Source: Bacillota bacterium
GTDB taxonomy: Bacteria; Bacillota; Dehalobacteriia; UBA4068
Direction: 5' to 3'
Assembly (NCBI GenBank): GCA_024679955.1
Contig: JAILCQ010000021.1
Coordinates: 84,882 to 148,881, forward strand
Length of the DNA stretch: 64,000 bases
Under the pieces are notes generated by a model. The model was given only the letters and a program-made list of their open reading frames with translations. It was not told the DNA's origin and did not search any database. Below, piece after piece: positions 46,228 to 57,816 of this stretch (its first letter is position 1; the number at the start of each line of letters is the position of its first letter). The translations under genes were made by a program, and so were the position numbers.

Positions 46228-47036
46228 CCCCAAATCCGTCCTCCGATCAAAACCGCCAATATGGCCAGCATCAAAACCACCGTCAGCGTATCCGGCAGGC
46301 GCCAGGGCGCTTGCCGCCAGCGGCTGCGTTTTTGGCCGCTTTGATAGCATTTGGCCTCCATGGCCTGGGCCAAATCCTCCGCCCGGCGAAAGGCGGAGAT
46401 CAGCAGCGGCACCAGCAAAGGCACAAAAGAGGCCAGGCGTTTCCATAGATTGCCCTGGGCCAAGCCGCCGCCCCGGGCCCTTTGGGCCAGGACGATGCGG
46501 TCGAATTCTTCCAATATCGTGGGAATAAAACGCAAGGCGATGGAGGTGGTCATGGCGATCTCCGCCGCCGGTACGCCGATAAACCGCAGCGGGGAAAGCA
46601 TTTTTTCCATGCCGTCGGTCAAAGCCACCGGTTTGCTGGTGAGGGTAAGCAAAGAGGAAAAGGCCACCAGCAGAAACAGGCGCAGCCCCATGGCCAAGCC
46701 ATAATAAATCCCTTCCCGGCTCAGGCGCAAAAACCGCCATTGCCACAGCGCCTCGCCGGGATAGAAAAAGAAGTTGAACAGCATGGTGATCACGGCAAAG
46801 ACCAATATGCCTTTCAAGCCCCGGCCCAAAGCTTTCAGGGGGATATGGCTCAGCCAGGCCACAAAAGCGGCCAACAGGGCCAAACCGCCCCAGCCCAACC
46901 AATTGTTGGCCACGAACAGGGCCACCATGTAGGTCAGGGCGGCGATCCATTTGCTCAGCGCGTTCAGCTTATGCACCGGCGAATCGCCGGGATAGTATTG
47001 CCCCAACAGCAGCTTATCCTGTAACAGCCGGATCAC
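46224..47036 (-). CDS. ecfT: ECF transporter transmembrane protein EcfT
   Basis: HKLNALSKWIAALTYMVALF; AQRARGGG EcfT coupling motif; start position uncertain (GTG in track). Confidence 0.92.
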   Translation of the reverse strand: MIRLLQDKLLLGQYYPGDSPVHKLNALSKWIAALTYMVALFVANNWLGWGGLALLAAFVAWLSHIPLKALGRGLKGILVFAVITMLFNFFFYPGEALWQWRFLRLSREGIYYGLAMGLRLFLLVAFSSLLTLTSKPVALTDGMEKMLSPLRFIGVPAAEIAMTTSIALRFIPTILEEFDRIVLAQRARGGGLAQGNLWKRLASFVPLLVPLLISAFRRAEDLAQAMEAKCYQSGQKRSRWRQAPWRLPDTLTVVLMLAILAVLIGGRIWG

Positions 47037-48753
47037 CTCCCAGCAGGAAAAGGGCTTCTTGCTTCAGCCTGTCCAGGGTGATACAGTCTGCTGCCACCGG
47101 CCAACCCCGGTCCCGCAGGGCCTGGGCCAGATGATACAGCGGCGGCGGCCGCAGCCCGGCCCGATGCAGCGCCGCTTCTCCGGCCATGACCCGGGCGGGG
47201 GGGCCGTCGGCCACCAAGCGGCCCTGATCCAAAACCAGCAGCCGTTCGGCGAATTCCGCCACCTCGTCCATATTATGAGAAATCCAAATCACGGTTTTTC
47301 CTTGGGCATGCAGCTGCAGCAGCAATTGCATCAGCCATTGCCGGCCGCCCTCGTCCAAACCGGCGGAGGGTTCGTCCAAAATCAAAATCTGCGGTTCCGT
47401 GACCAAAGTGGCGGCCAGGCACACCCTTCTTTTTTGGCCGCCGGACAAAGCAAAGGGAGATTTGTCCATAAGGAGACTGCTGTCCAGACCCACCGTATCC
47501 AAGGCGCGGGCCACCAAACCGGGCAGGCTTTCCGGCGCGGCGCCGAAATTTTTCGCGCCATAAGAGACTTCCTCAAACACCGTTTCGCCGAACAGCTGCT
47601 GTTCCGGGTATTGGAACACCAGACCCACCCGGGGAAACACTCCATGCTTTTCCGCCTGCCGGCCGTTGACCGTCAGTTTGCCGCCGCTGGGCTGATACAA
47701 ACCGGCCAACAAAGCTGCCAGGGTGCTTTTGCCGGAGCCGCCCCGGCCGATGATGGCCGCCAATTCCCCGGCACGAATGCCAAAACTGATCCGGCGCAAG
47801 GCATGCGTCTTTCCTATGCCGATTTCCGGATAATCATAATCCACATTTTCCGCCATGATCTGCCAGTCCCCGGCAGGCGTTCCGGCCGCCTCGCCGGCAG
47901 CCGTCCCGGCAGGATGCCGGGGAAAAACGGACGGGCGCAAAGCATCCAGCGCCGACGCCACCTCTTCCGCTTCCAGCAGGCCCTGGAGGGAAGGATGACC
48001 GGAGCGGGCCAATTCGCTGGCAAAAGCGGCGGCAGGCGGCAGAGCCAGGCGGTACTGCCGCAGCCATTGCCCATCGGCAAAAATCTGCCGCGGCGTGCCT
48101 TCCCGGACCACGCGCCCTTCATGCAATACCAGGATGCGGTCGGCCAGGACCGCTTCTTCCATAATATTGGTGATATAAATCAGGGCCAAACCTTTTTCCC
48201 GCCGCAAGCGGCTCAACGTATCCAGCAGGGAGGCCCGCAAAGCCGGGTCCAGCATGGAAGTGGGTTCATCCAAAACCAAATAACGGGAAGCCATGGCCAA
48301 AGCGCCGGCGATAGCCACCCGTTGTTTTTCGCCCCCGGAAAGCAGATGGGGCGGTTTATCCATTTTTTCCCGCAGGTCCACCGCGTCCAAAGCGTCCTCC
48401 ACCCGTTTGCCGATCTCCTCCGGAGGCAGGCCCAGGTTTTCCGGGCCGAAAGCCACGTCGTCCCCGACAGTGGTGGCCACGAACTGGTTGTCCGGGTTTT
48501 GGAACACGAAAGCCACCTTTTGCCGGGCGGCGAACACTTCCCCGGGCTTGGCGGTATCCAGGCCGTCTACCAGCACCTGGCCCTGATCGGGCACAAGCAG
48601 GCCGTTGCACATTCTGGCCAGGGTGCTTTTGCCGGAGCCGTTGGCGCCGATGACGGCCAGCCATTCCCCGGGCCGCACCTGCAGCCGGATATGGGACAAA
48701 GCCGGTTGGGGATCGTCTTCGTAGGTATAGGATACGTCGTTGATTTCTATCAT
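47014..48753 (-). CDS. ecfA: fused ECF transporter ATPase (EcfA1-EcfA2 in one polypeptide)
   Basis: Two complete ABC modules: GANGSGKST/LLSGGEKQRVAIAGAL/LVLDEPTSMLD and GRGGSGKST/ALSGGQKRRVCLAATL/LILDEPSAGLD. Confidence 0.95.
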   Translation of the reverse strand: MIEINDVSYTYEDDPQPALSHIRLQVRPGEWLAVIGANGSGKSTLARMCNGLLVPDQGQVLVDGLDTAKPGEVFAARQKVAFVFQNPDNQFVATTVGDDVAFGPENLGLPPEEIGKRVEDALDAVDLREKMDKPPHLLSGGEKQRVAIAGALAMASRYLVLDEPTSMLDPALRASLLDTLSRLRREKGLALIYITNIMEEAVLADRILVLHEGRVVREGTPRQIFADGQWLRQYRLALPPAAAFASELARSGHPSLQGLLEAEEVASALDALRPSVFPRHPAGTAAGEAAGTPAGDWQIMAENVDYDYPEIGIGKTHALRRISFGIRAGELAAIIGRGGSGKSTLAALLAGLYQPSGGKLTVNGRQAEKHGVFPRVGLVFQYPEQQLFGETVFEEVSYGAKNFGAAPESLPGLVARALDTVGLDSSLLMDKSPFALSGGQKRRVCLAATLVTEPQILILDEPSAGLDEGGRQWLMQLLLQLHAQGKTVIWISHNMDEVAEFAERLLVLDQGRLVADGPPARVMAGEAALHRAGLRPPPLYHLAQALRDRGWPVAADCITLDRLKQEALFLLGGDPAVTG

Positions 48754-48805
48754 GCTTGCTTCCGTTTCATACTGCCGCATTGGAAAAAATCGCTTCCAGC
48801 CGACG

Positions 48806-48830
48806 AAAAAGGCGGGGGCTTCCCCCCGCC
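48806..48830 (-). terminator. terminator at 3' end of ribosomal operon (after rplQ)
   Basis: Minus strand GGCGGGGG GAAG CCCCCGCC TTTTT. Confidence 0.85.
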
Positions 48831-48862
48831 TGGCGCAGCTTTTATTGCGGCAAATAGGCCCT

Positions 48863-49201
48863 TTATACCAATTCGATCCGCACCATTTGAGCGGCGTCGC
48901 CCCGGCGAGCGGCTAACTTGACGATCCTGGTATAGCCGCCGTTGCGGTCGGCATACTTCGGGGCGATTTCGTTAAACAATTTGGTCGCCATATCTTCCTC
49001 GGTGAGGAAAGCCAAAGCTTGCCGCCGGGAGGCCAAATCCCCCCGTTTGCCGATGGTGATCATTTTTTCCACGCAGCTGGCGATTTCCTTGGCCCGCGGC
49101 TCCGTGGTTTCGATTACACCGTTTTTAATCAGGGAAGTCGTCGCGTTACACAGCAGGGCGCGGCGATGCGCGCTTTTGACTCCCAATCTGCGGTATGCCA
49201 T
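48863..49201 (-). CDS. rplQ: 50S ribosomal protein L17
   Basis: [39 protein letters not shown]. Confidence 0.97.
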   Translation of the reverse strand: MAYRRLGVKSAHRRALLCNATTSLIKNGVIETTEPRAKEIASCVEKMITIGKRGDLASRRQALAFLTEEDMATKLFNEIAPKYADRNGGYTRIVKLAARRGDAAQMVRIELV

Positions 49202-49216
49202 GTTCCGGTTCCTCCT

Positions 49217-50164
49217 TTATTCGTCGCTTTTCTTCAAGGAAAGACCCAGTTCTTCCAGTTTGCTGACCACTTCTTCCAGGGATTTCCGTCCCAGATTGCG
49301 TACCTTCATCATTTCTTCTTCGGTACGGTTGGCCAGCTCCTGCGCGGTATGGATACCGGCGCGTTTCAAACAATTGTAGGAACGCACCGACAGATCCAAC
49401 TCTTCGATGGTCATTTCCAAAAGCTTGTCTTTCTTGCTTTCTTCTTTTTCGATCAGGGCTACTTCTTGGGTCATGCTGCCGGTGAGGCCGATAAACAATT
49501 CCAGATAATCGCATAAAATTTTTGCCGAGGCGGAAATCGCTTCGTCCGGCGCGATGGTTTTATCGGTCCATACGTCCAAAGTCAATTTATCGTAGTCGGT
49601 TTGTTGCCCGACGCGGGTATCTTCTACGGAAAAGTTGACTTTGATCACCGGTGAAAACAAGCTGTCCACGGGGATAACGCCGATGGGCTGGTTTTCTTTT
49701 TTATTTTTATCTGTGCCCACATATCCCCGGCCCCGTTCCACGACGATTTCCATCTTCAGCTCGCCGCCTTCGTCCAAGGTGGCGATATAGTGGTCGGGGT
49801 TGAGGATTTCCACTTCCGGGTCGCAAATAATATCGGCGGCGGTAACCTGTCCCGGGCCATGGGCGTTGACATACACCGTGCGCGCTTCGTCGCAGTGCAT
49901 TTTCACAGCCAGTCCCTTTAAGTTGAGAATGATATCGGTGATATCTTCCACCACGCCGGGGGCCGTAGAGAACTCATGCAAAATGCCGTCGATTTTCACC
50001 GCCGAAACCGCGGCGCCCGGCAGAGAGGAAAGCAAAACCCGGCGCAAAGCGTTGCCCAGCGTAATGCCATAGCCTCTTTCCAAGGGCTCCACAACGAAAC
50101 AACCGTATGAATCGTCCTCGGCGTGATTGATACATTGTATTCTCGGTTTTTCAATGCCGAACAT
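49217..50164 (-). CDS. rpoA: DNA-directed RNA polymerase subunit alpha
   Basis: [23 protein letters not shown]; alpha-[18 protein letters not shown]. Confidence 0.98.
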   Translation of the reverse strand: MFGIEKPRIQCINHAEDDSYGCFVVEPLERGYGITLGNALRRVLLSSLPGAAVSAVKIDGILHEFSTAPGVVEDITDIILNLKGLAVKMHCDEARTVYVNAHGPGQVTAADIICDPEVEILNPDHYIATLDEGGELKMEIVVERGRGYVGTDKNKKENQPIGVIPVDSLFSPVIKVNFSVEDTRVGQQTDYDKLTLDVWTDKTIAPDEAISASAKILCDYLELFIGLTGSMTQEVALIEKEESKKDKLLEMTIEELDLSVRSYNCLKRAGIHTAQELANRTEEEMMKVRNLGRKSLEEVVSKLEELGLSLKKSDE

Positions 50165-50221
50165 TTAACCCCTCCTTGACAGTAGTAGGTACATACTTCG
50201 GGGCGTCATAAAGGATCTGGC

Positions 50222-50848
50222 TTATCTGGAATACAATTCGACGATCAACTGTTCGTTGATCGGCAGATCGATATCCTCGCGGCCGGGCAAAGCCACCACT
50301 TTGCCCACCAGGTTTTCTTTATCCACTTCCAGCCATTGGGGAGCGTTGCGATGAGCGATAGCCGCGGCGATTTCCTCGAACTTAGGCGATTTGCGGCTGC
50401 CTTCTTTGACGGTAATGACTTGACCCGGTTTTACCTGATAGGAAGGGATGTTCACCTTTTTGCCGTCCACGGTGAAATGCCCGTGGCGAACCAATTGCCG
50501 GGCGTCGATGCGGGAAGAAGCCATACCCAAACGGTATACCACACTGTCCAAGCGCAATTCCAAAAGGCGCAGCAGGTTTTCGCCGGTAACCCCTTGTTTT
50601 CTTTCCGCTTTTTCAAAATAGATACGAAATTGTTTTTCGGCAATGCCGTAAATACGCCGCACTTTTTGTTTTTCCCGCAGCTGAATGCCGTATTCGGACA
50701 CTTTTTTCCGGGATTGGCCATGTTGGCCGGGGGCATACTGTTTGGTAGCGAAAGCGCATTTGTCGGAATAGCAGCGGTCGCCCTTAAGATAAAGTTTCAT
50801 GCCTTCCCGGCGGCACAGCCGGCATACGGCGCCTGTATATCTGGCCAT
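50222..50848 (-). CDS. rpsD: 30S ribosomal protein S4 (Cys4 zinc type)
   Basis: [33 protein letters not shown]. Confidence 0.98.
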   Translation of the reverse strand: MARYTGAVCRLCRREGMKLYLKGDRCYSDKCAFATKQYAPGQHGQSRKKVSEYGIQLREKQKVRRIYGIAEKQFRIYFEKAERKQGVTGENLLRLLELRLDSVVYRLGMASSRIDARQLVRHGHFTVDGKKVNIPSYQVKPGQVITVKEGSRKSPKFEEIAAAIAHRNAPQWLEVDKENLVGKVVALPGREDIDLPINEQLIVELYSR

Positions 50849-50861
50849 TTATATATACCTC

Positions 50862-51248
50862 CTAAACTCTTCTTCTTTTGGGCGGTCTGCAACCGTTATG
50901 GGGAATGGGGGTCACGTCTTTGATCATGCTGACTTCCAATCCGGCCGCTTGTAAAGAACGGATAGCGGCTTCCCGGCCGGAACCGGGGCCTTTTACCAGG
51001 CATTCCACCTGGCGCATGCCGTGTTCCATCGCCTCTTTGGCCGCCACGTCCGCCGCCATTTGCGCGGCAAAGGGCGTGCTCTTGCGGGAGCCTTTGAAGC
51101 CTTGCGCGCCGGCGGAAGACCAGGAGATAGCGTTGCCGCTTTTGTCGGTAATGGTGATTACCGTATTGTTAAACGTGGACTGGATATGGGCTACGCCCAC
51201 TTCCACGTTTTTCTTCTCTTTTTTTCTGCGAGTTTGTCTACGAGCCAA
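50862..51248 (-). CDS. rpsK: 30S ribosomal protein S11
   Basis: [44 protein letters not shown]. Confidence 0.98.
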   Translation of the reverse strand: MARRQTRRKKEKKNVEVGVAHIQSTFNNTVITITDKSGNAISWSSAGAQGFKGSRKSTPFAAQMAADVAAKEAMEHGMRQVECLVKGPGSGREAAIRSLQAAGLEVSMIKDVTPIPHNGCRPPKRRRV

Positions 51249-51266
51249 AATAACTACCTCCTCTCT

Positions 51267-51644
51267 TTATTTTGTCGCTTTACGTTTCGCGCCCACGGTC
51301 CGTTTGGGACCTTTGCGCGTACGGGAATTGTTCTTGGTATTCTGTCCGCGAACGGGCAGGCCCCGACGATGGCGAATGCCGCGATAGCAGCCGATCTCCG
51401 ACAGACGTTTGATGTTCAAAGCCACGTCTCTACGCAAATCGCCTTCCACCGGGCAAGTATTGTTCAACACTTCGCGAATCCGCGCCACTTCTTCTTCGCT
51501 AAGATCCTTGATCCGGGTATCCGGATTTACCCCGGCTTCGGCCAGGATCTTTTGGGAAGTTTTCAGGCCGACTCCGTAAATATAGGTGAGGCCGATCTCC
51601 ACCCGTTTTTCCCTGGGCAGGTCAACGCCAGCAATACGTGCCAT
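51267..51644 (-). CDS. rpsM: 30S ribosomal protein S13
   Basis: [26 protein letters not shown]. Confidence 0.98.
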   Translation of the reverse strand: MARIAGVDLPREKRVEIGLTYIYGVGLKTSQKILAEAGVNPDTRIKDLSEEEVARIREVLNNTCPVEGDLRRDVALNIKRLSEIGCYRGIRHRRGLPVRGQNTKNNSRTRKGPKRTVGAKRKATK

Positions 51645-51667
51645 TTAATGTAACACCTCCGTATTTT

Positions 51668-51781
51668 TTATCCCTGTACCTGTTTATGCTTGGTGTTGGG
51701 GCAAATCACCATAACTTTGCCCCGCCTTTTGATGATTTTGCATTTTTCGCAAATCGGTTTTACCGATGCTCTGACCTTCAT
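51668..51781 (-). CDS. rpmJ: 50S ribosomal protein L36
   Basis: Own translation [37 protein letters not shown]; too short for the ORF track. Confidence 0.97.
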   Translation of the reverse strand: MKVRASVKPICEKCKIIKRRGKVMVICPNTKHKQVQG

Positions 51782-51805
51782 TTGCCAAACCTCCTAAGCG
51801 TCTGC

Positions 51806-52024
51806 TTATTTATATCTGTAAGTGATTCGACCCCGTTTTAAATCATAAGGGCTCAACTCGACGGTGACCTTGTCTCCGGGCAGGATGCGGATATAATTGG
51901 TGCGGATCTTGCCGGAAATATGCGCCAGGATACGGTGGCCGTTAGCCAATTCCACGGTAAACATGGCGTTTGGCAGCGGTTCGATCACTGTGCCGTCGAT
52001 TTCGATTGCGTCCTGTTTCGACAT
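51806..52024 (-). CDS. infA: translation initiation factor IF-1
   Basis: [41 protein letters not shown]. Confidence 0.97.
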   Translation of the reverse strand: MSKQDAIEIDGTVIEPLPNAMFTVELANGHRILAHISGKIRTNYIRILPGDKVTVELSPYDLKRGRITYRYK

Positions 52025-52366
52025 TCACATGCCCTCCTTTGCATTTTCGCCGGCCAATTTGTTTATGGCCTCTCTGATCTCTTCATCGGTTACTTTTCCA
52101 GATGCAGCTTTGTCCTTCAGGTCAGCCGCTACCTTATAGCTCAGCTGCAAATGGCGCCTGTTTTTTTTCTTTGGTTTGCCGACGCCGCGATCGCGGCCGT
52201 CCGCCACCAAAACCCGAGCGCCGTCCATAGCCACCACCAGATAAAGTTGGCCTTTATCCCGTCCGGCCAGGGAGCGGACCAATTGAGCCAGTTGCAGTTC
52301 CGGTCCCGAGGTCGAACCGGAACGCGCCCATACACCATAATCCGCGTTTGTATTTTTGTCGTTCAT
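52025..52366 (-). CDS. KOW domain RNA-binding protein
   Basis: LAQLVRSLAGRDKGQLYLVVAMDGARVLVADGRDRGVGKPKKKNRRHLQ; located between adk and infA. Confidence 0.8.
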   Translation of the reverse strand: MNDKNTNADYGVWARSGSTSGPELQLAQLVRSLAGRDKGQLYLVVAMDGARVLVADGRDRGVGKPKKKNRRHLQLSYKVAADLKDKAASGKVTDEEIREAINKLAGENAKEGM

Positions 52367-52484
52367 ATACCACCCAAATCATGGATTCTCAACCGGCCGA
52401 AGCTGGAAACAAGAGCAAAGGAACGCCTTTGGCCTTATTCGCCAGGAAGAGACAGAGCCGGCGAAAACGTCAAATCACCTTTTG

Positions 52485-53138
52485 TCAACTCCATTTTTGG
52501 CCCAAGGCTTGCCCCAGCTCCACCATGACTTCGTTGATGGGCTGATCGCCGTTGATTTCATGCAGCAGGCCTTTTTCCTGATAATAGGCGATCAGAGGAG
52601 CGGTTTGCGTCTCGTATACCTTCAGACGGTTGCGTACGGTTTCCTCTTTATCGTCGCTGCGTTGATACAACTCGCCGCCGCATACGTCGCAAACGTTTTC
52701 TTTCTGCGGCGCATTGTACAGCAGATGATAGATGGCGCCGCATTGACGGCACATTCTTCTGCCGGTGAGACGGGTGATCAGTCTGTCCGCAGGCACGCTG
52801 ATGTTCAACACCGCCGTCAGAGAAGTTTTCATCTCCGCCAGCAATGTATCCAAAGCTTCGGCCTGGGCCAAAGTACGGGGAAAGCCGTCCAAAAGGAAAC
52901 CTTCCCGGCAATCCGCCTGCGAAATGCGGTCTTTGATGATGCCGACAGTCACTTCATCCGGCACCAATTGTCCTTTATCCATATAGGATTTGGCCTCCAG
53001 GCCCAGATCCGTTCCCGCGGAAATGGCCGCGCGGAACATATCGCCGGTAGAAATATGCGGCAGGAACAATTTCTTCACCAGGACTTCCGCCTGGGTACCT
53101 TTGCCGGCGCCGGGGGCGCCCAATAAGACTATTTTCAT
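52485..53138 (-). CDS. adk: adenylate kinase
   Basis: [31 protein letters not shown]; zinc Cys4 lid. Confidence 0.97.
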   Translation of the reverse strand: MKIVLLGAPGAGKGTQAEVLVKKLFLPHISTGDMFRAAISAGTDLGLEAKSYMDKGQLVPDEVTVGIIKDRISQADCREGFLLDGFPRTLAQAEALDTLLAEMKTSLTAVLNISVPADRLITRLTGRRMCRQCGAIYHLLYNAPQKENVCDVCGGELYQRSDDKEETVRNRLKVYETQTAPLIAYYQEKGLLHEINGDQPINEVMVELGQALGQKWS

Positions 53139-53151
53139 GCTTTTCTCCCCT

Positions 53152-54408
53152 TTATTTCATAAATCCCTGATAATGACGCATCAACAAATGCGATTCGATT
53201 TGTTTCATGGTATCCAAGGCTACGCCCACGGCGATCAGCAAGGATGTGCCGCCGAAATACAGGTTCATATGGGTCGCCGCCATAAATATACTGGGGGTAA
53301 GGGCGATCAACGTCAGGAAAGTCGCGCCGGAGAAAGTCAACCGGGACAATACTTTGTCCAGGTATTCGGCGGTGGGCCTACCGGGACGCAAACCGGGGAT
53401 AAAACCGCCGTTTTTGCGCATATTGTCGGCAACGTCCGCTGTATTGAACGTAGCCGCCGTATAGAAATACGTAAAGATGAAAATCAACAAAGCGTAGGTA
53501 ATGATATAGGCCGGATGCGTATAGTTCAGCACCCGGTTCAGCCAAGTGGCGAAACCGCCGTTGGCGGAGAAAAACTGGGCAATAACGCTGGGGAAAGTCA
53601 ATAAAGCCATGGCGAAGATGATGGGGATAACGCCGGCCTGATTGATTTTCATCGGGATATGGGTGCTTTGCCCGCCGTACACTTTGCGGCCGATCACCCG
53701 TTTGGCGTATTGCACCGGGATCTTTCTCTGGCCTTCGTTGACCGCCACCACGCCGGCAACGATCAATAGCGCCACGATCAGGAAGAGAATCATCGTTACC
53801 ACGCTGACTTCGCCGTTTACCACATATTGATACAAGGTGTTGATACCCGCGGGCAAACGGGAAACGATACCGGCAAAGATGATCAAGGAAATGCCGTTAC
53901 CGATACCTTTTTCCGTAATGGCTTCGCCGATCCACATGATAAATGCGGTACCGGCGGTGAGGCTGATGATCACCACAAGCATGGTCCAGATATTGGCGTT
54001 GATCATCGCGCCTTTCAGGAACACGGCCATTACAATCGCTTCGGCTAAGCCCAAAACAATGGTTCCGTAACGAATCCACTGACTCATGATCCGTCTGCCC
54101 TCTTGGCCTTCTTTTGCCAATTTTTCAAAATAGGGGACGACCATGGTCAACAACTGGATAATGATGGAGGCATTGATGTAGGGAATAATGCCCATCGCAA
54201 AAATAGACAGATTTTTAAACGAGCCGCCGGACAAAATATCCATCCAGCCGAACAAATCGGAAGTAAACATGCCGGATAAAATGTCGCGATTGATGCCGGG
54301 AACCGGTATATGGGCCCCCAGACGGAACACGGCGAACATCAGCAGCGTATACAGGATTTTCTTCCGCAATTCCGGGATTTTCCAGGCATTGACCAAAGCT
54401 GAAAGCAC
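53152..54408 (-). CDS. secY: preprotein translocase subunit SecY
   Basis: [27 protein letters not shown]; ten TM helices. Confidence 0.97.
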   Translation of the reverse strand: MLSALVNAWKIPELRKKILYTLLMFAVFRLGAHIPVPGINRDILSGMFTSDLFGWMDILSGGSFKNLSIFAMGIIPYINASIIIQLLTMVVPYFEKLAKEGQEGRRIMSQWIRYGTIVLGLAEAIVMAVFLKGAMINANIWTMLVVIISLTAGTAFIMWIGEAITEKGIGNGISLIIFAGIVSRLPAGINTLYQYVVNGEVSVVTMILFLIVALLIVAGVVAVNEGQRKIPVQYAKRVIGRKVYGGQSTHIPMKINQAGVIPIIFAMALLTFPSVIAQFFSANGGFATWLNRVLNYTHPAYIITYALLIFIFTYFYTAATFNTADVADNMRKNGGFIPGLRPGRPTAEYLDKVLSRLTFSGATFLTLIALTPSIFMAATHMNLYFGGTSLLIAVGVALDTMKQIESHLLMRHYQGFMK

Positions 54409-54409
54409 T

Positions 54410-54847
54410 TTACATCACCTCGACTTTTCCACCGGCCGCAACAATTTTTTCAGCGGCGCCTTTGCTAGCGCTGACGCAAACCGTTAACTTTTTGGTAAGC
54501 TCGCCGTTGTTAAGGATCTTCACCCCGTCGCAGGCTCTGGTTAAAAAGCCGTATTCATCCAGCAAGTCGTTATTTACCACGGCGCCGTCTTCAAAGACGT
54601 TCAAATCTTCCAGATTGATTTCCACAATATTCTTGCGCCAATGGTTGACAAAACCGCGTTTCGGCAAACGCCGGGACAAAGGCATTTGGCCGCCTTCGAA
54701 ACCGGGACGCACGCCGCCGCCGGAACGGGATTTTTGGCCTTTATGACCGCGTGCCGACGTTTTACCGGTACCGGAACCGGTTCCCCGGCCTACGCGCAGC
54801 GGCGCTTTGCGGGACCCGGCTGCGGGCTTCAATTCGTTAAGCTTCAT
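54410..54847 (-). CDS. rplO: 50S ribosomal protein L15
   Basis: [45 protein letters not shown]. Confidence 0.97.
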   Translation of the reverse strand: MKLNELKPAAGSRKAPLRVGRGTGSGTGKTSARGHKGQKSRSGGGVRPGFEGGQMPLSRRLPKRGFVNHWRKNIVEINLEDLNVFEDGAVVNNDLLDEYGFLTRACDGVKILNNGELTKKLTVCVSASKGAAEKIVAAGGKVEVM

Positions 54848-54863
54848 CTTGCACCTCCTGCAC

Positions 54864-55058
54864 CTAGTTTTCTTCTTCGACAACCTTTTCCCAGGTGACC
54901 AAATGGGCGATACTGGCGATCTTGCCCATGATATCGGGAGTGTCTTCCTGGATCACCGAGGAATTCATTTTTTTCAAGCCCAAAGCCACGGCTGTGGCTC
55001 TTTGTTTTTTATTGTAGCCGATGGGGCTTTTGGTCAAGGTAATTTTGATTTTGGCCAT
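54864..55058 (-). CDS. rpmD: 50S ribosomal protein L30
   Basis: [35 protein letters not shown]. Confidence 0.96.
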   Translation of the reverse strand: MAKIKITLTKSPIGYNKKQRATAVALGLKKMNSSVIQEDTPDIMGKIASIAHLVTWEKVVEEEN

Positions 55059-55071
55059 TGTATTTCCTCCC

Positions 55072-55608
55072 TTAACCTAAGATTTCTTCCGGCGTTTTGC
55101 CCCGCAAACGGCTGACTTGTTCCACGGTTTTCAAGGATTTAAGCCCAGCCAAAGTTGCGGCCACCATATTGATGGCGGTGTTGGAACCCTGCGATTTGGT
55201 GAGGATGTTTTTCATACCCGCCAACTCGCACACCGCACGCACCGGACCGCCGGCGATAACGCCGGTACCGTCGGCAGCGGGTTTCAGCATGACTTTGCCC
55301 GCGCCGAAGCGGCCGATCACTTCATGAGGAATGGTGTTGTGCACCAACGGCACCTCGATCATTTTCTTTTTGGCGTCTTCCACGCCTTTGCGGATGGCTT
55401 CCGGCACTTCGCTGGCTTTGCCCATGCCGGCGCCTACATGACCGTTGCCGTCGCCTACCACCACTAAAGCGGAAAAACTAAAATGGCGTCCGCCTTTTAC
55501 CACCTTGGCGACACGGTTGATAAAAACAACTCTTTCTTGCAATTCAGAGCCGTTTTCTTCTCTTTTTTCTCTATCTCTATCTTTGGCGTCTGGTCTTGCC
55601 ATTTCCAA
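55072..55608 (-). CDS. rpsE: 30S ribosomal protein S5
   Basis: [44 protein letters not shown]. Confidence 0.97.
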   Translation of the reverse strand: MEMARPDAKDRDREKREENGSELQERVVFINRVAKVVKGGRHFSFSALVVVGDGNGHVGAGMGKASEVPEAIRKGVEDAKKKMIEVPLVHNTIPHEVIGRFGAGKVMLKPAADGTGVIAGGPVRAVCELAGMKNILTKSQGSNTAINMVAATLAGLKSLKTVEQVSRLRGKTPEEILG

Positions 55609-55619
55609 ACCTCCTTCGC

Positions 55620-55991
55620 CTAAAAGTTGAGTCCGCCTTCTCTGGCGCCATCGGCCAAAGCGGCTACCCGGCCGTGATAAATCAGGCCGCCTCTGTCAAA
55701 GATAACGTCGACAATTCCTTTTTCCTTAGCCTTTTCCGCCAGCAGCAAGCCGACCTTTTTGGCCGCTTCGCAATTGCCGCCGTAGCTGCCTTTGAAAGGC
55801 GCTTCCAGGCTGGAGGCCGCCGCCAAGGTAACGCCGGCCGCATCGTCGATGATCTGCGCATAGATATGCTTATCGCTGCGATATACCGCAAGTCTGGGGC
55901 ATTCGGCGGTGCCGGCTATTTTTCTGCGGATCCGATAATGTTTTTTGGCTCTGATCGCCTTGCGGTCTGTCCTTTTGTACATAGTAGTCAT
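55620..55991 (-). CDS. rplR: 50S ribosomal protein L18
   Basis: [29 protein letters not shown]; true start possibly 55982. Confidence 0.96.
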   Translation of the reverse strand: MTTMYKRTDRKAIRAKKHYRIRRKIAGTAECPRLAVYRSDKHIYAQIIDDAAGVTLAAASSLEAPFKGSYGGNCEAAKKVGLLLAEKAKEKGIVDVIFDRGGLIYHGRVAALADGAREGGLNF

Positions 55992-56054
55992 CCTTTCTGC
56001 CGCAGCCTAAGATTATATCCTTAAGCCTTTGCGGCTACCTGTCATGCGGCCGCC

Positions 56055-56597
56055 TTATTTCTTGACGCCGGCTTTACCGGCTTTGCGGCGTACATATTCA
56101 TCCGCGTAACGAATCCCTTTGCCTTTATAGGGTTCGGGGGGACGGACTTCCCGGACATTGGCCGCGAAAGCGCCCACTTTTTCTTTATCGATACCGGAAA
56201 TGACGATGGTATTGGGTTGGGGAACGGAAACGGTCAGATCGGGACCGGGATCCATTTCCACCGGATGGGATTTGCCCACGGTGAGGGTCAGGTTTTTGCC
56301 GTTCATGCCGGCGCGGTAACCTACGCCCACCAGGGTCAGCTTCTTGTCGAAGCCCTGGGTAACGCCAACCACCATATTGTTGAGCAAAGCCCGGGTCAGG
56401 CCGTGCAAAGCTCTTTCATCCGGCTGGTCGCTGTTGCGGGTGACCTCGATCGACCCATCTTTTTCTTCTATATTGATTCTGGGTGAAAACTCTCTTTTTA
56501 ATACTCCCTTGGGCCCTTTTACTTCGACCGCATGACCGTCGATTTTCACTTCCACGCCCTTAGGGATTTGAATCGGCATTTTGCCTATACGGGACAT
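56055..56597 (-). CDS. rplF: 50S ribosomal protein L6
   Basis: [45 protein letters not shown]. Confidence 0.97.
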   Translation of the reverse strand: MSRIGKMPIQIPKGVEVKIDGHAVEVKGPKGVLKREFSPRINIEEKDGSIEVTRNSDQPDERALHGLTRALLNNMVVGVTQGFDKKLTLVGVGYRAGMNGKNLTLTVGKSHPVEMDPGPDLTVSVPQPNTIVISGIDKEKVGAFAANVREVRPPEPYKGKGIRYADEYVRRKAGKAGVKK

Positions 56598-56631
56598 GCT
56601 TGCACCTCCTAATGCAGTTATCTGCGATTTA

Positions 56632-57027
56632 TTACCAGACGTAGCAGAGTACTTCTCCACCCAAGCCTTGTTTGCGCGCGTGTTTGTCTGTCATCAGGCC
56701 GCTGGACGTAGAGACCACGGCGATGCCCAGGCCGCCCAAAACCTTCGGCAGCTCATCTTTGTTGGCGTATACGCGCAAACCGGGTTTGGATATGCGTTTC
56801 AAACCGCTGATAACTCTTTCCTTACCGGCATATTTGAGGTAAAGACGGATAATCCCTTGTTTGCCGTCTTCCACATATTCCACGTCTTTGATGTAGCCTT
56901 CCTCTTTGAGGATATTGGCTATGCCCATTTTCGTCCGGGAAGCGGGGATTTCCACTTTTTCCATATAAACCATATTCGCATTGCGGATTCTGGTCAAGAA
57001 ATCGGCAATCGGATCGGTAACAACCAT
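56632..57027 (-). CDS. rpsH: 30S ribosomal protein S8
   Basis: [33 protein letters not shown]. Confidence 0.97.
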   Translation of the reverse strand: MVVTDPIADFLTRIRNANMVYMEKVEIPASRTKMGIANILKEEGYIKDVEYVEDGKQGIIRLYLKYAGKERVISGLKRISKPGLRVYANKDELPKVLGGLGIAVVSTSSGLMTDKHARKQGLGGEVLCYVW

Positions 57028-57056
57028 TAAAACTACCTCCTTCCAATATCCCCCGT

Positions 57057-57242
57057 TTACCAACTGGATTTGGTGATGCCGGGGATTTCTCCTTTATAGG
57101 CCAAATTGCGGAAGCAAATACGGCAAATACCGAATTTCCGCATATAGCCATGAGGACGGCCGCAAATGTTGCAACGATTGTAACCCCGCACAGAATACTT
57201 GGGCGTCCGTTTTTGTTTCACTAACATAGAAGTTTTAGCCAC
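57057..57242 (-). CDS. rpsN: 30S ribosomal protein S14 (zinc type Z)
   Basis: [48 protein letters not shown]. Confidence 0.97.
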   Translation of the reverse strand: MAKTSMLVKQKRTPKYSVRGYNRCNICGRPHGYMRKFGICRICFRNLAYKGEIPGITKSSW

Positions 57243-57255
57243 GTTTTTCCCTCCT

Positions 57256-57798
57256 TTACTTATCCGCGAACGGCATACCGATCAGACGCAACAATTCTTT
57301 GCATTCCTCGTCGGTTTGCGCTGAGGTAACGAAAGCGACTTCCATGCCCCTGATCCTGTCGATCTTATCGTACTCGATTTCCGGGAAAATGAGCTGTTCT
57401 TTCAAACCCAGGGTGTAATTGCCCCTGCCGTCGAAGGCGTTGGCAGACACGCCTTTAAAGTCTCTGACCCGGGGAATAGCCGCGGAGATCAGCTTATCCA
57501 CAAAATCATACATCCGCTCGCCGCGCAGGGTGACCTTGCAGCCGATGTTCATACCTTGGCGCAGCTTGAATGCGGCGATGGATTTTTTCGCTTTGGTGAC
57601 GATCGGTTTTTGACCGGAAATAGCGGTAAGGTCGCCAATGGCCGCGTCCAAAGCCTTGGGATTTTGAATGGCTTCGCCCAAACCCATATTGATCACGACT
57701 TTTTCCAGCCGGGGAATTTGCATGACATTTTTGTATTGGAACTTGTTTTGAAGCTCGCCGCGAATTTCTTCGTCATAACGCTTCTTGAGTCTGTTCAC
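57256..57798 (-). CDS. rplE: 50S ribosomal protein L5
   Basis: [43 protein letters not shown]. Confidence 0.97.
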   Translation of the reverse strand: MNRLKKRYDEEIRGELQNKFQYKNVMQIPRLEKVVINMGLGEAIQNPKALDAAIGDLTAISGQKPIVTKAKKSIAAFKLRQGMNIGCKVTLRGERMYDFVDKLISAAIPRVRDFKGVSANAFDGRGNYTLGLKEQLIFPEIEYDKIDRIRGMEVAFVTSAQTDEECKELLRLIGMPFADK

Positions 57799-57816
57799 TT
57801 ATGCTTCCTCCTTCCC

